From an uncultured Acidilobus sp. JCHS (GTDB taxonomy: Archaea > Thermoproteota > Thermoprotei_A > Sulfolobales > Acidilobaceae), in assembly GCA_000495735.1 (NCBI GenBank), contig AYMD01000002.1, forward strand, positions 140,467-193,031: a stretch of 52,565 nt of DNA. The letters run 5' to 3'. The notes beneath the pieces were generated by a model, which was given only the letters and a program-made list of their open reading frames with translations, was not told the DNA's origin and did not search any database. How positions within the stretch are numbered: position 1 is the stretch's first letter; each line of letters opens with the position of its first letter. Positions 39,472 through 48,169 of this stretch are shown piece after piece. Both the position numbers and the translations under genes were made by a program.

Positions 39472-40749
39472 TTATCCCTCGAACCCTGGTATCCTCGCCC
39501 TCTCAAACTTCAAGTCCGAGCCCAGGGGCTTAGTAGCGTCTATCCCGACCTTGCTAGTCATGCCGTCCTCTACCGAGCTGGGGTCAAGCGTCGACCCCCT
39601 CGCCCTGTACACCACCACCAGCCCCCTGTCGGCCTGGAACCTCGTGGCTATGGCCCACTCGACCTGGCCAAGGTCATCAACGTCTATGTCGTCATCTACT
39701 ATGACAACATGTTTGAGGCTGGGGTGGGCGCCGAAGGCGGCCATTATGGCGTTCTTCGGGTCCCCGTCATGGCTCTTCCTTATCGATATCACTGCGTGAA
39801 GCCAGTGGCCGCTGGCCTGCGTTAGCCTCACCGCAATAACCTCAGGCACGGCCCTCGAGACGGCGTCCCATATGGCGGCCTCCCGGGGGAACCCCATCAG
39901 CATCCCGTGCTCGTAGCCTCCTGGAAGGATCACGTGAGCCGGCTCCTCGACATTTATCAGCACCCTCCTCACGGCCAGGACCGGCTGCTTCCTCACCCTG
40001 TCGTAGCCGCCCATGGCCTCAACGAAGGGTCCCTCGTCAACGAGCTCACCTGTCAGGTGGCCCTCGATCACGGCCGCGACCCCTACAGGGACTGGGTTGC
40101 CGTGGACAGGGCTCCTGAAGACCTCTAGGCCCCCGAGGAGGGCCGAGGCGGCCTCCAGCTCAAATACGCCCAGAGGGGGCGAGGAGGCGGCCGCCAGCAT
40201 AACGGCCGGGTGGACGCCGATCACTACGGTAACTGGGAGGTCCTCCCCCCTTGACCTGGCCTGCTGGTAGAGGTACCAGAGGTGCCTCGGCACGAGCCTC
40301 ACAGCGCCCCTCCTCTCATCAAGGACCATGACCCTGTGAACGCTTGCGTTGCATATCCCCATGTAGCAGGCCACGAAGACCCCGCTCGTGAGGTAGTAGC
40401 CCCCGTCACGCTCGTAGAACCTTATGGCAGGCAGCGACAGGAGCCCCCTGCTGGCCTCCCTGAGGGGGGGAGGAGAGGCCTCAACAAGCCGCTGAGGTGA
40501 CGAAAGCGCTGACAACAGCTTCCTGTAAGCTTCCTTCAGGTCGCTCGCTTCCAGCGCCTTCATGACCTTGGGCCTCGTGTCGGTTACGTTGCCCACGGCC
40601 TGGAGCTCTGAGCCCCTCACTGAGAACCTGAGGGCCCTAGGCCCTTCCTGGGACCTCTTCAGCGCGGCGGCCGGCTCAAAGTCAGGGGAGAGCAGGCCAA
40701 CGTCTTCATAGCCTATCCTCTCCACGAACGACGCCAGCGAGGCCTTCAT
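39472..40749 (-). CDS. UbiD-family decarboxylase
   Basis: A 425-residue UbiD-type decarboxylase using prenylated FMN. Conserved parts include YYLTSGVFVACYMGICNASVHRVMV read in short pieces, and the PGGYEHGMLMGFPREA segment (about 270-285) with the active-site Glu pair and Arg. IVDDDIDVDDLGQVEWA is the C-terminal family hallmark. ATG 40749 is chosen because GGAGGG precedes it at good spacing and the TATA-like minus-strand TTAAATAAT (40784-40792) fits; a TTG at 40764 is the alternative. In Aeropyrum-type archaea a UbiD protein is the anhydromevalonate phosphate decarboxylase of the modified mevalonate pathway. That role is a good candidate here but not proven; no UbiX gene is in the window. Confidence 0.88.
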   Translation of the reverse strand: MKASLASFVERIGYEDVGLLSPDFEPAAALKRSQEGPRALRFSVRGSELQAVGNVTDTRPKVMKALEASDLKEAYRKLLSALSSPQRLVEASPPPLREASRGLLSLPAIRFYERDGGYYLTSGVFVACYMGICNASVHRVMVLDERRGAVRLVPRHLWYLYQQARSRGEDLPVTVVIGVHPAVMLAAASSPPLGVFELEAASALLGGLEVFRSPVHGNPVPVGVAAVIEGHLTGELVDEGPFVEAMGGYDRVRKQPVLAVRRVLINVEEPAHVILPGGYEHGMLMGFPREAAIWDAVSRAVPEVIAVRLTQASGHWLHAVISIRKSHDGDPKNAIMAAFGAHPSLKHVVIVDDDIDVDDLGQVEWAIATRFQADRGLVVVYRARGSTLDPSSVEDGMTSKVGIDATKPLGSDLKFERARIPGFEG

Positions 40750-40787
40750 CGAATCGCCCTCCAACTTATGGGGCTAGCGCTCATTAT

Positions 40788-41405
40788 TTAATGATTGACC
40801 ACCTGTAGGAGCGCTAGGCGAACCGCCGCCCTCGCGTTCCTGTCCCTGAGCCTGAGGGGCAGTAGGTCAGCCGCGGAGTTCGTGGTGCCCATCTCGTCGG
40901 CTACCGTGAAACTCAGGCTCCTCTCGAGCAGCCTTGACGCCACCTCCTCCCACCCACTCCCTGACCCCAGGACGAGGCTGAACCTGGCGGCAGGCGCTGC
41001 CCTCACGAGCCTCTCTGCCCGCTCGGCTACCTCGTCACATGTGACAGAGCGCGCCTCTATGATCAAGCCGTCGGCCACGGCTGCAAGCCCGCAGAGCCTC
41101 TGGCCAGGGTCCACGCCGATTCTGAGCGTGGAAAAGCCATCCTTTGGGTACGCGAGGGCCAGGAGGAGCGCCCTCAGGGGGTCCTCATCGCTTACGGCCG
41201 GCCCCTTAGCCTGCACAACGCTGAAGACCTTTGACTCAGGCGACTCAGGCAGCGGCATAACTGCTACGTCCCACTGCGACGCTGGGTCAAAGGTAACGTA
41301 TACGCCCTGCGGCCTGAGGAGCCACAGCCTTGATTTGAGCTCCCTTATGGCCTCCGGGTCACCCCTGAGCCAGAGTATCCTCTTAGCGACCCAGCCAGCA
41401 CCCAC
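40788..41405 (-). CDS. Predicted RNase H-fold (RuvC/YqgF-like) protein
   Basis: A 205-residue protein. The C-terminal part (about 93-200) starts with LRIGVDPGQRLCGLAAVADG, the first strand and Asp of a RuvC/YqgF-type RNase H fold, followed by further strands and helices (RFSLVLGSGSGWEEVASRLLE, then SFTVADEMGTTNSAADLLP with a candidate second acidic residue). The N-terminal 90 residues form a separate alpha/beta region with no recognised motif. It may be an archaeal DNA or RNA nuclease or an inactive homologue. I base this on the strand-one signature only. tRNA-Pro lies immediately upstream on the same strand. Confidence 0.5.
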   Translation of the reverse strand: MGAGWVAKRILWLRGDPEAIRELKSRLWLLRPQGVYVTFDPASQWDVAVMPLPESPESKVFSVVQAKGPAVSDEDPLRALLLALAYPKDGFSTLRIGVDPGQRLCGLAAVADGLIIEARSVTCDEVAERAERLVRAAPAARFSLVLGSGSGWEEVASRLLERSLSFTVADEMGTTNSAADLLPLRLRDRNARAAVRLALLQVVNH

Positions 41406-41470
41406 AGCATATCATTACAGCGGGGATATAAGTTGTTCCCAGGGTCACTTCCAGGGCCACGAGAACTAAG

Positions 41471-41547
41471 TGGTGGGGCCGCCGGGATTTGAACCCGGGA
41501 CCACGAGGGCCCAAGCCTCGCATCCTACCAAGCTGGACTACGGCCCC
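41471..41547 (-). tRNA. tRNA-Pro(TGG)
   Basis: Read on the minus strand: acceptor stem GGGGCCG/CGGCCCC with discriminator A and encoded CCA (41471-41473). The D arm, anticodon stem CGAGG/CCTCG with loop CTTGGGC (anticodon TGG, normal U33) and T arm CCGGG/CCCGG with TTCAAAT are present. There is no intron. A TATA-like GCAAAATAG lies about 25 bases upstream on the minus strand. Confidence 0.95.
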
Positions 41548-41710
41548 CCAAGCCCCTCTCGGGCGAGGGCTGGCTATTTTGCGTATCGCGCCTAAGGTCA
41601 ATGGGTAATACGTCTGTGGGGAAGGGATCCTTGAAGGATTGTCGTAAGACGGCGATGTCTTTTTAAGCTTTGGCCGACCACAACTACCCGAGCACAGCGG
41701 GTGAGTGAGT

Positions 41711-41956
41711 ATGGCCCAGAACCTAGAGTTGGTGAAGGAGTGGGTCATCACCAGGAAGCCGGCTAGGGTTGAGGTAGGCCTCTTCGAGCTCCCTGACGGC
41801 AAGAGGAGGGTAATGAGCCTGAAGAAGGGCCAGGAAGCCGGCTACAAGCTAATCAAGTCATGGACGCTCGCTCCAAAGCATGTCAAGGCTCTGAAGGCCC
41901 AGCTCTTCAGGGACAAGAGCACCGGCAAGTACGTCAGGAAGATAGTCCCGGCTTAG
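41711..41956 (+). CDS. Cren7-like chromatin protein
   Basis: An 81-residue basic protein. The C-terminal half (about 40-81), with SWTLAPKHVKALKAQLF, then RDKSTGKYVRKIVP, resembles the Cren7 SH3-like chromatin protein of crenarchaea (compare the VWxLAPK ... GLFKxPETGKYFR pattern). It carries a longer N-terminal part than Cren7 (about 60 residues). Such proteins bind and bend double-stranded DNA in the minor groove. ATG 41711 is preferred over GTG 41705; GGTGAGTGAG just upstream can act as a ribosome binding site. A strong TATA box (CTTTTTAAGC, 41658-41667) and a T-rich terminator after the gene suggest high, independent expression. Assignment is by pattern. Confidence 0.55.
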   Translation: MAQNLELVKEWVITRKPARVEVGLFELPDGKRRVMSLKKGQEAGYKLIKSWTLAPKHVKALKAQLFRDKSTGKYVRKIVPA

Positions 41957-42003
41957 CGAATTAAATCAAAATAAAAATATTTTTATTTTATTATTTTTAT
42001 TAA
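41957..42003 (+). terminator. T-rich terminator after the Cren7-like gene
   Basis: Almost pure A/T with several runs of five T, giving U-rich transcript ends. It contrasts sharply with the GC-rich surroundings. Confidence 0.6.
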
Positions 42004-42058
42004 GCTTATGTGACCCTACTATGCCTACTGACTAAGACCTGGACTTACGTCCTAGTGA

Positions 42059-42144
42059 CGCCGGGGGTGGGATTCGAACCCACGCGCCCCTTTAAGAGCA
42101 ACGGGTCTCGAGCCCGTCGCCTTGGACCGCTCGGCCACCCCGGC
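42059..42144 (-). tRNA. tRNA-Ser(CGA)
   Basis: An 86-nt minus-strand tRNA with a long variable arm. Acceptor stem GCCGGGG/CCCCGGC, discriminator G, anticodon stem ACGGG/CCCGT with loop CTCGAGA (anticodon CGA, U33 normal), extra arm around GCTCTTAAAGGGGCG and T arm GTGGG/CCCAC. The discriminator G and extra arm are serine identity features. CCA is not encoded. The 210 bases between this gene and dnaG hold only the dnaG promoter (AGCTTAAAGG near 42331-42340); I see no other gene there. Confidence 0.95.
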
Positions 42145-42353
42145 GCCGTTGTTTATGTTCTCTCAGCCCCTTTTTACCTTGCTTGCAGAATTAGCCCTAC
42201 TAGGATCGTGCTCAGGCCCTGCTGATTACATAGAGCTATATCATTATTTAGGAGAAGGCTTTCCTGAACTAACCTTATTATCCTTAACTCCCTCCAAGCG
42301 ATTTGGCTGATGGAACCCAGCGTCACATGACGTAGCTTAAAGGGTGAGAAGAC

Positions 42354-43703
42354 TTGAAGTACCTGATAAAGGCCTCATTTGAGGTCGACGGAAGGGTTGA
42401 AAAGCACGACATAATAGGCGCTGTGTTCGGGCAGACGGAGGGCCTCCTGGGCTCAGAGTTCAACCTGGAGGAGCTACAGAACAAGGACAAGATAGGGAGG
42501 GTCCACCTAGACCTGAAGTACCAGGGAACTAAGACCGTTGGCGTGATCCAGATCCCGAGTAACCTGGACCGCGTGGAGACAGTTATCCTGGCCGCGATGC
42601 TTGAGACGGTTGACCGCGTGGGGCCCTACTCGGCCAGGGTCACGGTGGAGTCCATTGAGGACCTCAGGGCCGAGAAGCTGAAGTGGATAGTTCAGAGGGC
42701 GCGCGAGCTGCTCCAGCAGGTCAAGGAGCAGGAGCCTGACATCAAGGAGATCATAAGGCAGGTCTCCCAGAAGGCTGAGGCCCCGCCCAAGGTAATAGAG
42801 TACGGCGAGGACAAGCTGCCGGCGGGGCCTGACGTTGAGAGGTCCGACACGCTGATAGTTGTTGAGGGAAGGGCTGACGTGATCAACCTGCTCAGGTACG
42901 GCTACACGAACGTGATAGCCCTGGGCGGGGCCAAGGAGAAGGCGCCTAGGACGATCCTCGAGCTGGCCAAGAACAAGAAGGTCATACTCTTCGTTGACGG
43001 TGACAGGGGAGGGGAGCTCATACTTAAGAACATGCTTAACCAGATGCATGTTGACTATGTGGCCAGGGCCCCCAAGGGGATGGAGGTTGAACAGCTCACA
43101 GGGAAGGAGATAGCGAGGGCCCTGGCCCAGATGGTCCCAGCAGAGGAGGTGGCCAAACAGCTGCTCAAGGAGGTGGTTCAGCAACCCCAGGCGCCTGCGC
43201 CCTCCGCTCCCCAGGCGCCTCAGCCCGCTCAACCCGAGGTTGCCCCTCAGCCCACTGAAGTCCAGCCCGCGCCGCCCGTAGCTGAACAGGCCCAGCGGGC
43301 TGAGCAGCAGGCTGTTGCGCCTGCTCAGCAGGCCCCAGCGGCCGAGGTTCAGCAGCCCCAGGCGCCCCTCCAGCAGGCTGAGCAGCAGGCCGTGACCACT
43401 ATGGCGGTGCCAAGGAAGGTCATAGACGGCATAAAGGACCTCAAGGGGACCCTCGAGGCCGTGGCCTACGACAGGTCCTGGAACGAGGTGGAGAGGGTGA
43501 AGGTGAAGGACCTCTTCAGCTGGATGCAGCAGGTGGAGCCAGGCAAGGTCTATGCTGTCGTTTTTGACGGCATAGTGACCCAGAGGCTCCTTGACGTTGC
43601 GTCGGAGAAGGGCATAGCCCTGCTCATCGGGGCCCGCATAGGCAGCAAGGTCACGTCTAAGAAGGGAGACGTAATATTTATGACGTTCAGTGACCTTACT
43701 TAA
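42354..43703 (+). CDS. dnaG: Archaeal DnaG-type primase/exosome protein
   Basis: A 449-residue archaeal DnaG. The TOPRIM domain (about 165-250) has the glutamate in LIVVEGRADVINLLRYG and the DGD motif in VILFVDGDRGGELI. The N-terminal domain (KYLIKASFEVDGRVEKHDIIGAVFGQTEGLLG, read in pieces) is the conserved archaeal part. A 90-residue linker (about 275-365) is extremely rich in Gln, Pro, Ala and Val, followed by a C-terminal basic domain. In archaea DnaG is chiefly a poly(A)-binding subunit of the RNA exosome, with weak primase activity. TTG start after AGACT. It overlaps the convergent polB stop by 4 bases. Confidence 0.95.
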   Translation: MKYLIKASFEVDGRVEKHDIIGAVFGQTEGLLGSEFNLEELQNKDKIGRVHLDLKYQGTKTVGVIQIPSNLDRVETVILAAMLETVDRVGPYSARVTVESIEDLRAEKLKWIVQRARELLQQVKEQEPDIKEIIRQVSQKAEAPPKVIEYGEDKLPAGPDVERSDTLIVVEGRADVINLLRYGYTNVIALGGAKEKAPRTILELAKNKKVILFVDGDRGGELILKNMLNQMHVDYVARAPKGMEVEQLTGKEIARALAQMVPAEEVAKQLLKEVVQQPQAPAPSAPQAPQPAQPEVAPQPTEVQPAPPVAEQAQRAEQQAVAPAQQAPAAEVQQPQAPLQQAEQQAVTTMAVPRKVIDGIKDLKGTLEAVAYDRSWNEVERVKVKDLFSWMQQVEPGKVYAVVFDGIVTQRLLDVASEKGIALLIGARIGSKVTSKKGDVIFMTFSDLT

Positions 43704-46105
43704 CCTCCTTTTTTGCCCAGGTAGTCGAACAGGGAGGCCTGCCTGGCCCCCGACTTGAGCTCCCTCTCGCTGACGCCGAAGAGCTCCAGGATCCTCAGGG
43801 CCGCCGGCACCACCTGCTTATCTATGTAGTAGTTATAGTCTATCTCCGTGGGCTTCACTATGAAGTAGGGCCTGGCCCTCCTTGAGACAGGCCCTTCGCC
43901 CTTAACTATCACGTAACCTATCTTGGACCCGACGTCTACCTTAAAGCCGAGCTTCTCCATCATCCTGGCAGCATATACGTGAGGCGCCTCGGCCTCGTAC
44001 TCGTCGAGGCCCTTGGTCAGCGTCTTCCATATGACCAGCTTCTCTACGTTTGCCTTCCCTGACCTCAGGTCATTTATGACGGCCTTAACGTACTCAATAG
44101 CCTTTCTGACGTCGCCTGTCCTCAGCACTATCTCGGCCACATTGGCCTGAGTCTCCTTAGCCAGCTCGCTCCAGTCCCCCCTCACTGCCTCAAAGCCCAC
44201 TATGTCAATCTTACCGTCAGCGGTGAGGCCGGCGTACCTCTTCTTGGCCTCGGTGAAGAATACCCTGCTGTAGACCTTGTCCACCTTTATGTCGAACTCA
44301 AGGCCCTTTGTTATCTCCTCTATGAGCCTTGAGACCTTCTCGGGCTCGTTGGCCACGAACAGGCTGTCTGTGTCACCGTAGTACACCTGTAGGCCTAGCG
44401 ACCTGGCTATGGAGACGGCCTTAGTTATGAGCTCCCTTCCCCAGGCGGTAACGGACTCCGCGCACCCCTTGCAGTACCACCTAGCCGCGGCCCAGCCCAT
44501 GTAGCCGTAGCTCGCGTTGGCCAGGACCTTTATCGCCCTCTGCCTCTCGTTCAGGAGCCTGTACTGGGGCGAGCCCCCGGGGTACTTCTTCATGGCGGCC
44601 TTGACCTCGGCCCTCCACTTGAGGAACCTCTCAAGGACCCTCCTGAAGAAGGCTGGCCTGTCAGCGCAGAACCTGTGGCCCACCCCTGGGGCCTGGTTCT
44701 CCCTTTCACATCGCTCGCCCTCCTTAAGCAACGTGTCAGGCCCCACGTTGTACTTGACCATTATGCTCGGGTACATGCTGGCGAAGTCGAGGACGGCGAC
44801 GTCCTTATGGACGCCAGGCTTGGGTTCAAGTACTATAGCCCCCGTATAGGTCTCGAAGGCCCTCGCCTCCTCCTCCTTCCTGTTGGGCACCAGCTCGCCC
44901 AGCTTCCTGGCCTCCCTCATGAACCTCATCTCTAGCCTGAAGGCGACGCTCGCGGCGGCAACCTGGTCAAGGGGGAGGCCGCTTATCTGGCTGAGCTGGG
45001 CCCCGAAGGGCAGGAACTGGTAGGCCAGCCCGAGGGTCGAGGTCACGTCATCCACGTTATAGGCCAGCAGGAGCCCGCGCCTCTCCGGGCTGTCCCAGTA
45101 CTCCGCTATCTTCCACCACTCTATGTTGACCCTCTTGTCCTTCGGCATGACCCCGAGGTAGTCAGCCACCTCGTCAAGTGACTTAACCTTGACCTCCTCT
45201 ATCTCCTCGGCGAAGTTGTAGAGGTCAACGTTGAGCCTGCCCTGAACTGATATGTGGCCAAAGACGCTGGGGCTGGGCTCTGCTCCCCTCTTCCTGCCCA
45301 CCTCGAGCTTCAGGCCGTTTACCTTGGCCCTCTCAAGCAGGTAAGGCCAGTCGAAGGAGTTCTGGTTATACCCAACTATTATGTCGGGGTCCTTCCTCCT
45401 GACGAGCTCCACGAACTCCCTAAGCACATCCTTATCGTCGTGGCCTTTAGCCTGGAGCTGCACTTTCTCGCCGTCATTAAAGGCCATCCCTATCACTACA
45501 ACCGGGTCCCTAGACGGGTTGGGCGAGCCCTGAGGGTTGTAGGCCTCTATGTCAAAGGCCATTATCCTGAGGCCCTCGAGGGGGTCCACGTCAGCCAACG
45601 AGGGCTCCTCGGCCAGGTCTGAGCTCAGCTTGTAAACGGCGTCGACCACGAAGTCGTTCCTCTGGACCCTCTCCCCGCTGGCCCTGTACCACCTCATAGG
45701 GTACAGGTTCTTGTCTATGAGGTACCTTATGGAGAACCTTACGTCGGCCTCCAGCACCTCCTTGACGCCGGGGAGCTTTGCCACCTCCTCCCTGTAGTCC
45801 CTCACGGTCTCAGGGATGACGGTCTGTACCCTCAGGGCCTTGACAGGCCGCCCGAAGTACCTGGCCTCCACAAGGTCTACGCCAGTTATGGGGCTCCTCG
45901 GCTTGGAGAGCCTCCTGACCGCGGCGCTGACAGCGCTTGGGTCCTGCCCCTCCTCGAGCAGTGCGTAGAAGTAGGGTCTGAAGCTGTCGTCAAGCAGCAC
46001 TATCCTCCTGCCCTTGTCGTCCCTGGCCCATATCTCGATGACCGGGCGGCCCGCCTCAACCTCGTAACTCACGTCAAGGATCTGGAACGTCAGGTCCTCT
46101 GGCAA
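43700..46105 (-). CDS. polB: Family B DNA polymerase
   Basis: An 801-residue PolB. The 3'-5' exonuclease motifs are Exo I MAFDIEAYN (about 182-190), Exo II VGYNQNSFDWPYLL and Exo III YNVDDVTSTLG. The polymerase palm has motif A LDFASMYPSIMVKYN, motif B KVLANASYGYMG and motif C YYGDTDSLFV, followed by KKRYAGL. The N-terminal region (PVIEIWARDDKGRR, then DDSFRPYFYALLEE) resembles the uracil-sensing N-domain of the KOD/PolB3-like enzymes, which suggests the main replicative type. Both catalytic sites are intact. The C-terminus ends with SLFDY, a plausible PCNA-binding (PIP-like) peptide. Monocistronic, convergent with dnaG. Confidence 0.97.
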   Translation of the reverse strand: MPEDLTFQILDVSYEVEAGRPVIEIWARDDKGRRIVLLDDSFRPYFYALLEEGQDPSAVSAAVRRLSKPRSPITGVDLVEARYFGRPVKALRVQTVIPETVRDYREEVAKLPGVKEVLEADVRFSIRYLIDKNLYPMRWYRASGERVQRNDFVVDAVYKLSSDLAEEPSLADVDPLEGLRIMAFDIEAYNPQGSPNPSRDPVVVIGMAFNDGEKVQLQAKGHDDKDVLREFVELVRRKDPDIIVGYNQNSFDWPYLLERAKVNGLKLEVGRKRGAEPSPSVFGHISVQGRLNVDLYNFAEEIEEVKVKSLDEVADYLGVMPKDKRVNIEWWKIAEYWDSPERRGLLLAYNVDDVTSTLGLAYQFLPFGAQLSQISGLPLDQVAAASVAFRLEMRFMREARKLGELVPNRKEEEARAFETYTGAIVLEPKPGVHKDVAVLDFASMYPSIMVKYNVGPDTLLKEGERCERENQAPGVGHRFCADRPAFFRRVLERFLKWRAEVKAAMKKYPGGSPQYRLLNERQRAIKVLANASYGYMGWAAARWYCKGCAESVTAWGRELITKAVSIARSLGLQVYYGDTDSLFVANEPEKVSRLIEEITKGLEFDIKVDKVYSRVFFTEAKKRYAGLTADGKIDIVGFEAVRGDWSELAKETQANVAEIVLRTGDVRKAIEYVKAVINDLRSGKANVEKLVIWKTLTKGLDEYEAEAPHVYAARMMEKLGFKVDVGSKIGYVIVKGEGPVSRRARPYFIVKPTEIDYNYYIDKQVVPAALRILELFGVSERELKSGARQASLFDYLGKKGG

Positions 46106-46158
46106 GCGGCCCCCAGAGTTCCATAGCCTTGGGAGGCCTTAAGCAGTAGCGCCTATCC

Positions 46159-47355
46159 TTAAGGGATCAGGGCCATAAGGCCGCTGGCCACCACGAGCGC
46201 CGAGAGGGCCCAGTAGGCCGCCGCCCTGGCCCCCTTCAGCCTCTCCTCGCCCATCACGTCGCTCCTTGATGCTACCCTGCCCAAGAGGTACAGCAGGGGC
46301 GCCAGGACTATAGTGAAGGAGACCATCAGGTCAAGCATGAGCTCCACGAGGTTCCTTGATATCAGCACGACTAAGAGGGCCGGCAGGGACTCAAGGACAT
46401 ATATGAGCCTGAACGTCGTCGAGCCCCTCCTGACGCCGAGCGACTCCATAAAGCCCCAGGCCGAGGCCAGGGAGATCACTATCAGGGCCAGGAATCCTGA
46501 GAACGCGAAGCCCAGCCCCATTATGTACCTGGCCGCCTGTCCGAAGGGCCGCAGTGCGGCCACCATGATGGAGGGGTCCAGGTAGCCCCTCACGTCACCT
46601 ATGGCCACGCCGTCTATGACCGTGATGGCCATGAGGACCTCCGAGACCAGGGCCCCCACGAGGGTCTCGGCCCTCTCAGGCCTTAGGTCCTTCCTGGAGA
46701 GGCCCTTCCTGGCGTCTGCGCCTGAGTGAAAGAAGAGCATCCAGGGCATTATGACGGACCCCACGCTGGCCGCCAGCATGTAGTCGAATTCCCTGTCCTG
46801 AAGGGGCATGCCCGCGACCATAGAGTCCATAACGGCCGCAGGGTCAAGCCTCATCATGGCAACCGAGGCCACTATTGTGGCCACCAGTAAGAAGCTGAAA
46901 GGGAGCAGGAAGGCCTCCACGTGCCTGTAGCGGCCGGTCCAGGCCACAACTATGTGTAAGACGAACACGAGCAGAAGCATGGGCAGTACCGGCAGGCCCA
47001 GGAGGCCCAGCCCCAGGGCTATGCCAGCGTACTCGGCGACGTACTCAAGTACGTCAAGCAGGGCCATCGGGATCGCCGCGGCCATCGCCACCCTCCTGCC
47101 GTAGAGCCTCCTTACGGCAGTCCCGAGGCCCGTGCCGCTCACGGTGCCCAGGGTCCCGGCCACGTCCTGTATTACGAAGAGGGGCACCGCCAGGAGGAGC
47201 ATGACCAGGACCATCCTGTAGCCCCAGCTGGCCCCGACCTGGAGGCCTGTGACTATGGAGGCTACGTCTACGTCTGCTATCATCACCAGCCACGCGGGGC
47301 CGAAGGTCCTCATGTAATCCTTTATCTTGGCGTAATCCAAGGCGCTCACTTCCAT
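46159..47355 (-). CDS. Divergent Nramp-family transporter
   Basis: About 398 residues with about eleven transmembrane helices in the LeuT-fold Nramp pattern (FGPAWLVMIADVDVASIVTG in helix 1, ASVGSVIMPWMLFFHSG in helix 6). The helix 1 metal motif DPGN is replaced by DVDVAS, and the helix 6 MPH is MPW, so only the Asp and Met positions seem kept. Nramp proteins co-transport Mn2+, Fe2+ or other divalent ions with protons. Replacement of the Asn and His points to altered ion preference, as in Nramp-related magnesium or aluminium transporters. The frame opens at 47367, but the TATA-like GCTTAAAAATC at 47369-47379 favours ATG 47355. Confidence 0.8.
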   Translation of the reverse strand: MEVSALDYAKIKDYMRTFGPAWLVMIADVDVASIVTGLQVGASWGYRMVLVMLLLAVPLFVIQDVAGTLGTVSGTGLGTAVRRLYGRRVAMAAAIPMALLDVLEYVAEYAGIALGLGLLGLPVLPMLLLVFVLHIVVAWTGRYRHVEAFLLPFSFLLVATIVASVAMMRLDPAAVMDSMVAGMPLQDREFDYMLAASVGSVIMPWMLFFHSGADARKGLSRKDLRPERAETLVGALVSEVLMAITVIDGVAIGDVRGYLDPSIMVAALRPFGQAARYIMGLGFAFSGFLALIVISLASAWGFMESLGVRRGSTTFRLIYVLESLPALLVVLISRNLVELMLDLMVSFTIVLAPLLYLLGRVASRSDVMGEERLKGARAAAYWALSALVVASGLMALIP

Positions 47356-47471
47356 GTTGGCCTCCAAGATTTTTAAGCTTGCCTAAACTTTGATATTATT
47401 CAGAAAAATAACGCTTATCCGATACAGGGTCACCAGCCAATAAAAGGGGCTCAAGATAGTTTTACCTCGGC

Positions 47472-48140
47472 TTGGCCGGCGCGCTGATAGCTGTTGAGGG
47501 GATAGACGGCAGCGGGCTCAGCACGCACTCAAAGCTCCTCGTCAAGTCCCTTGAGTCCCTCGGCCTCAGGTCCGTCTACACTAAGGAGCCCACGGAGGGC
47601 CCCGTGGGGAAGCTCATAAGGTCTCTCCTATCGACCAAGGGGCCTGACCCCTACCTGATGGCCCTCCTGTTCGCGGCCGACAGGGCATGGCACCTCAGGG
47701 GCGACGAAAGCCTTCCTGGCGGGAGAGGGGTCCTCGGCGCGCTTGAGCTGAACTACGTAGTGGTCACAGACAGGTACAAGTACAGCTCTATAGCGTACCA
47801 GGGCAGCGCAGGGGCCCCTAAGGAGTGGCTGTGGTCGCTCAACTCCTTCGCCAGGGAGGCCGACGTCATAGTCTACATAGACGTGCCCGTCAGGCTTGCT
47901 CTGAGCAGGATAGCCGCGAGGAGGGCCGTTGAGGCATACGAGGATGAGGCCTTTCTAATGAAGGTCAAGGAGTCCTTCAGCGAGGTCCTTGAGAGGGCCT
48001 CGGAGGCCGGCGTTAAGGTCATCAGGGTCCCTGGGTCCGTGGGCGAGGAGCCAAGGCCAGTTGAGGACGTCTCCAAAGATGTACTCACCGGGGTTTTAGG
48101 GTGGCTTCAGGAGACCCGGCGACTTAACTTTAAAAGCTAG
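47472..48140 (+). CDS. tmk: Thymidylate kinase
   Basis: A 222-residue dTMP kinase making dTDP. The P-loop is VEGIDGSGLSTHSKLL (Gly-Leu-Ser-Thr replaces the usual GKST lysine region, a change known in some archaeal members). Conserved TKEPTEGPVGKLIRSLL, the DRYKYSSIAYQG substrate-binding motif and the DVPVRLALSRIAAR lid region are all present. A missing Walker A lysine is notable and shifts phosphate binding to other basic residues. TTG start with AATAAAAG TATA-like sequence upstream (47439-47446). Followed 30 bases later by a small membrane protein on the same strand. Confidence 0.9.
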   Translation: MAGALIAVEGIDGSGLSTHSKLLVKSLESLGLRSVYTKEPTEGPVGKLIRSLLSTKGPDPYLMALLFAADRAWHLRGDESLPGGRGVLGALELNYVVVTDRYKYSSIAYQGSAGAPKEWLWSLNSFAREADVIVYIDVPVRLALSRIAARRAVEAYEDEAFLMKVKESFSEVLERASEAGVKVIRVPGSVGEEPRPVEDVSKDVLTGVLGWLQETRRLNFKS

Positions 48141-48169
48141 GCATTTAGCGTCACAAGGGGGTCTAGGGT

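Noticed and set aside
42145-42353. Possible gene in the space between tRNA-Ser and dnaG
   Set aside because: Short frames there have poor codon bias and overlap the tRNA. Only the dnaG promoter is convincing.
42507-43232. Long antisense frame of 241 codons across dnaG
   Set aside because: Caused by the GC-rich codon bias and the Gln/Pro/Ala linker of dnaG; no protein-like motif.
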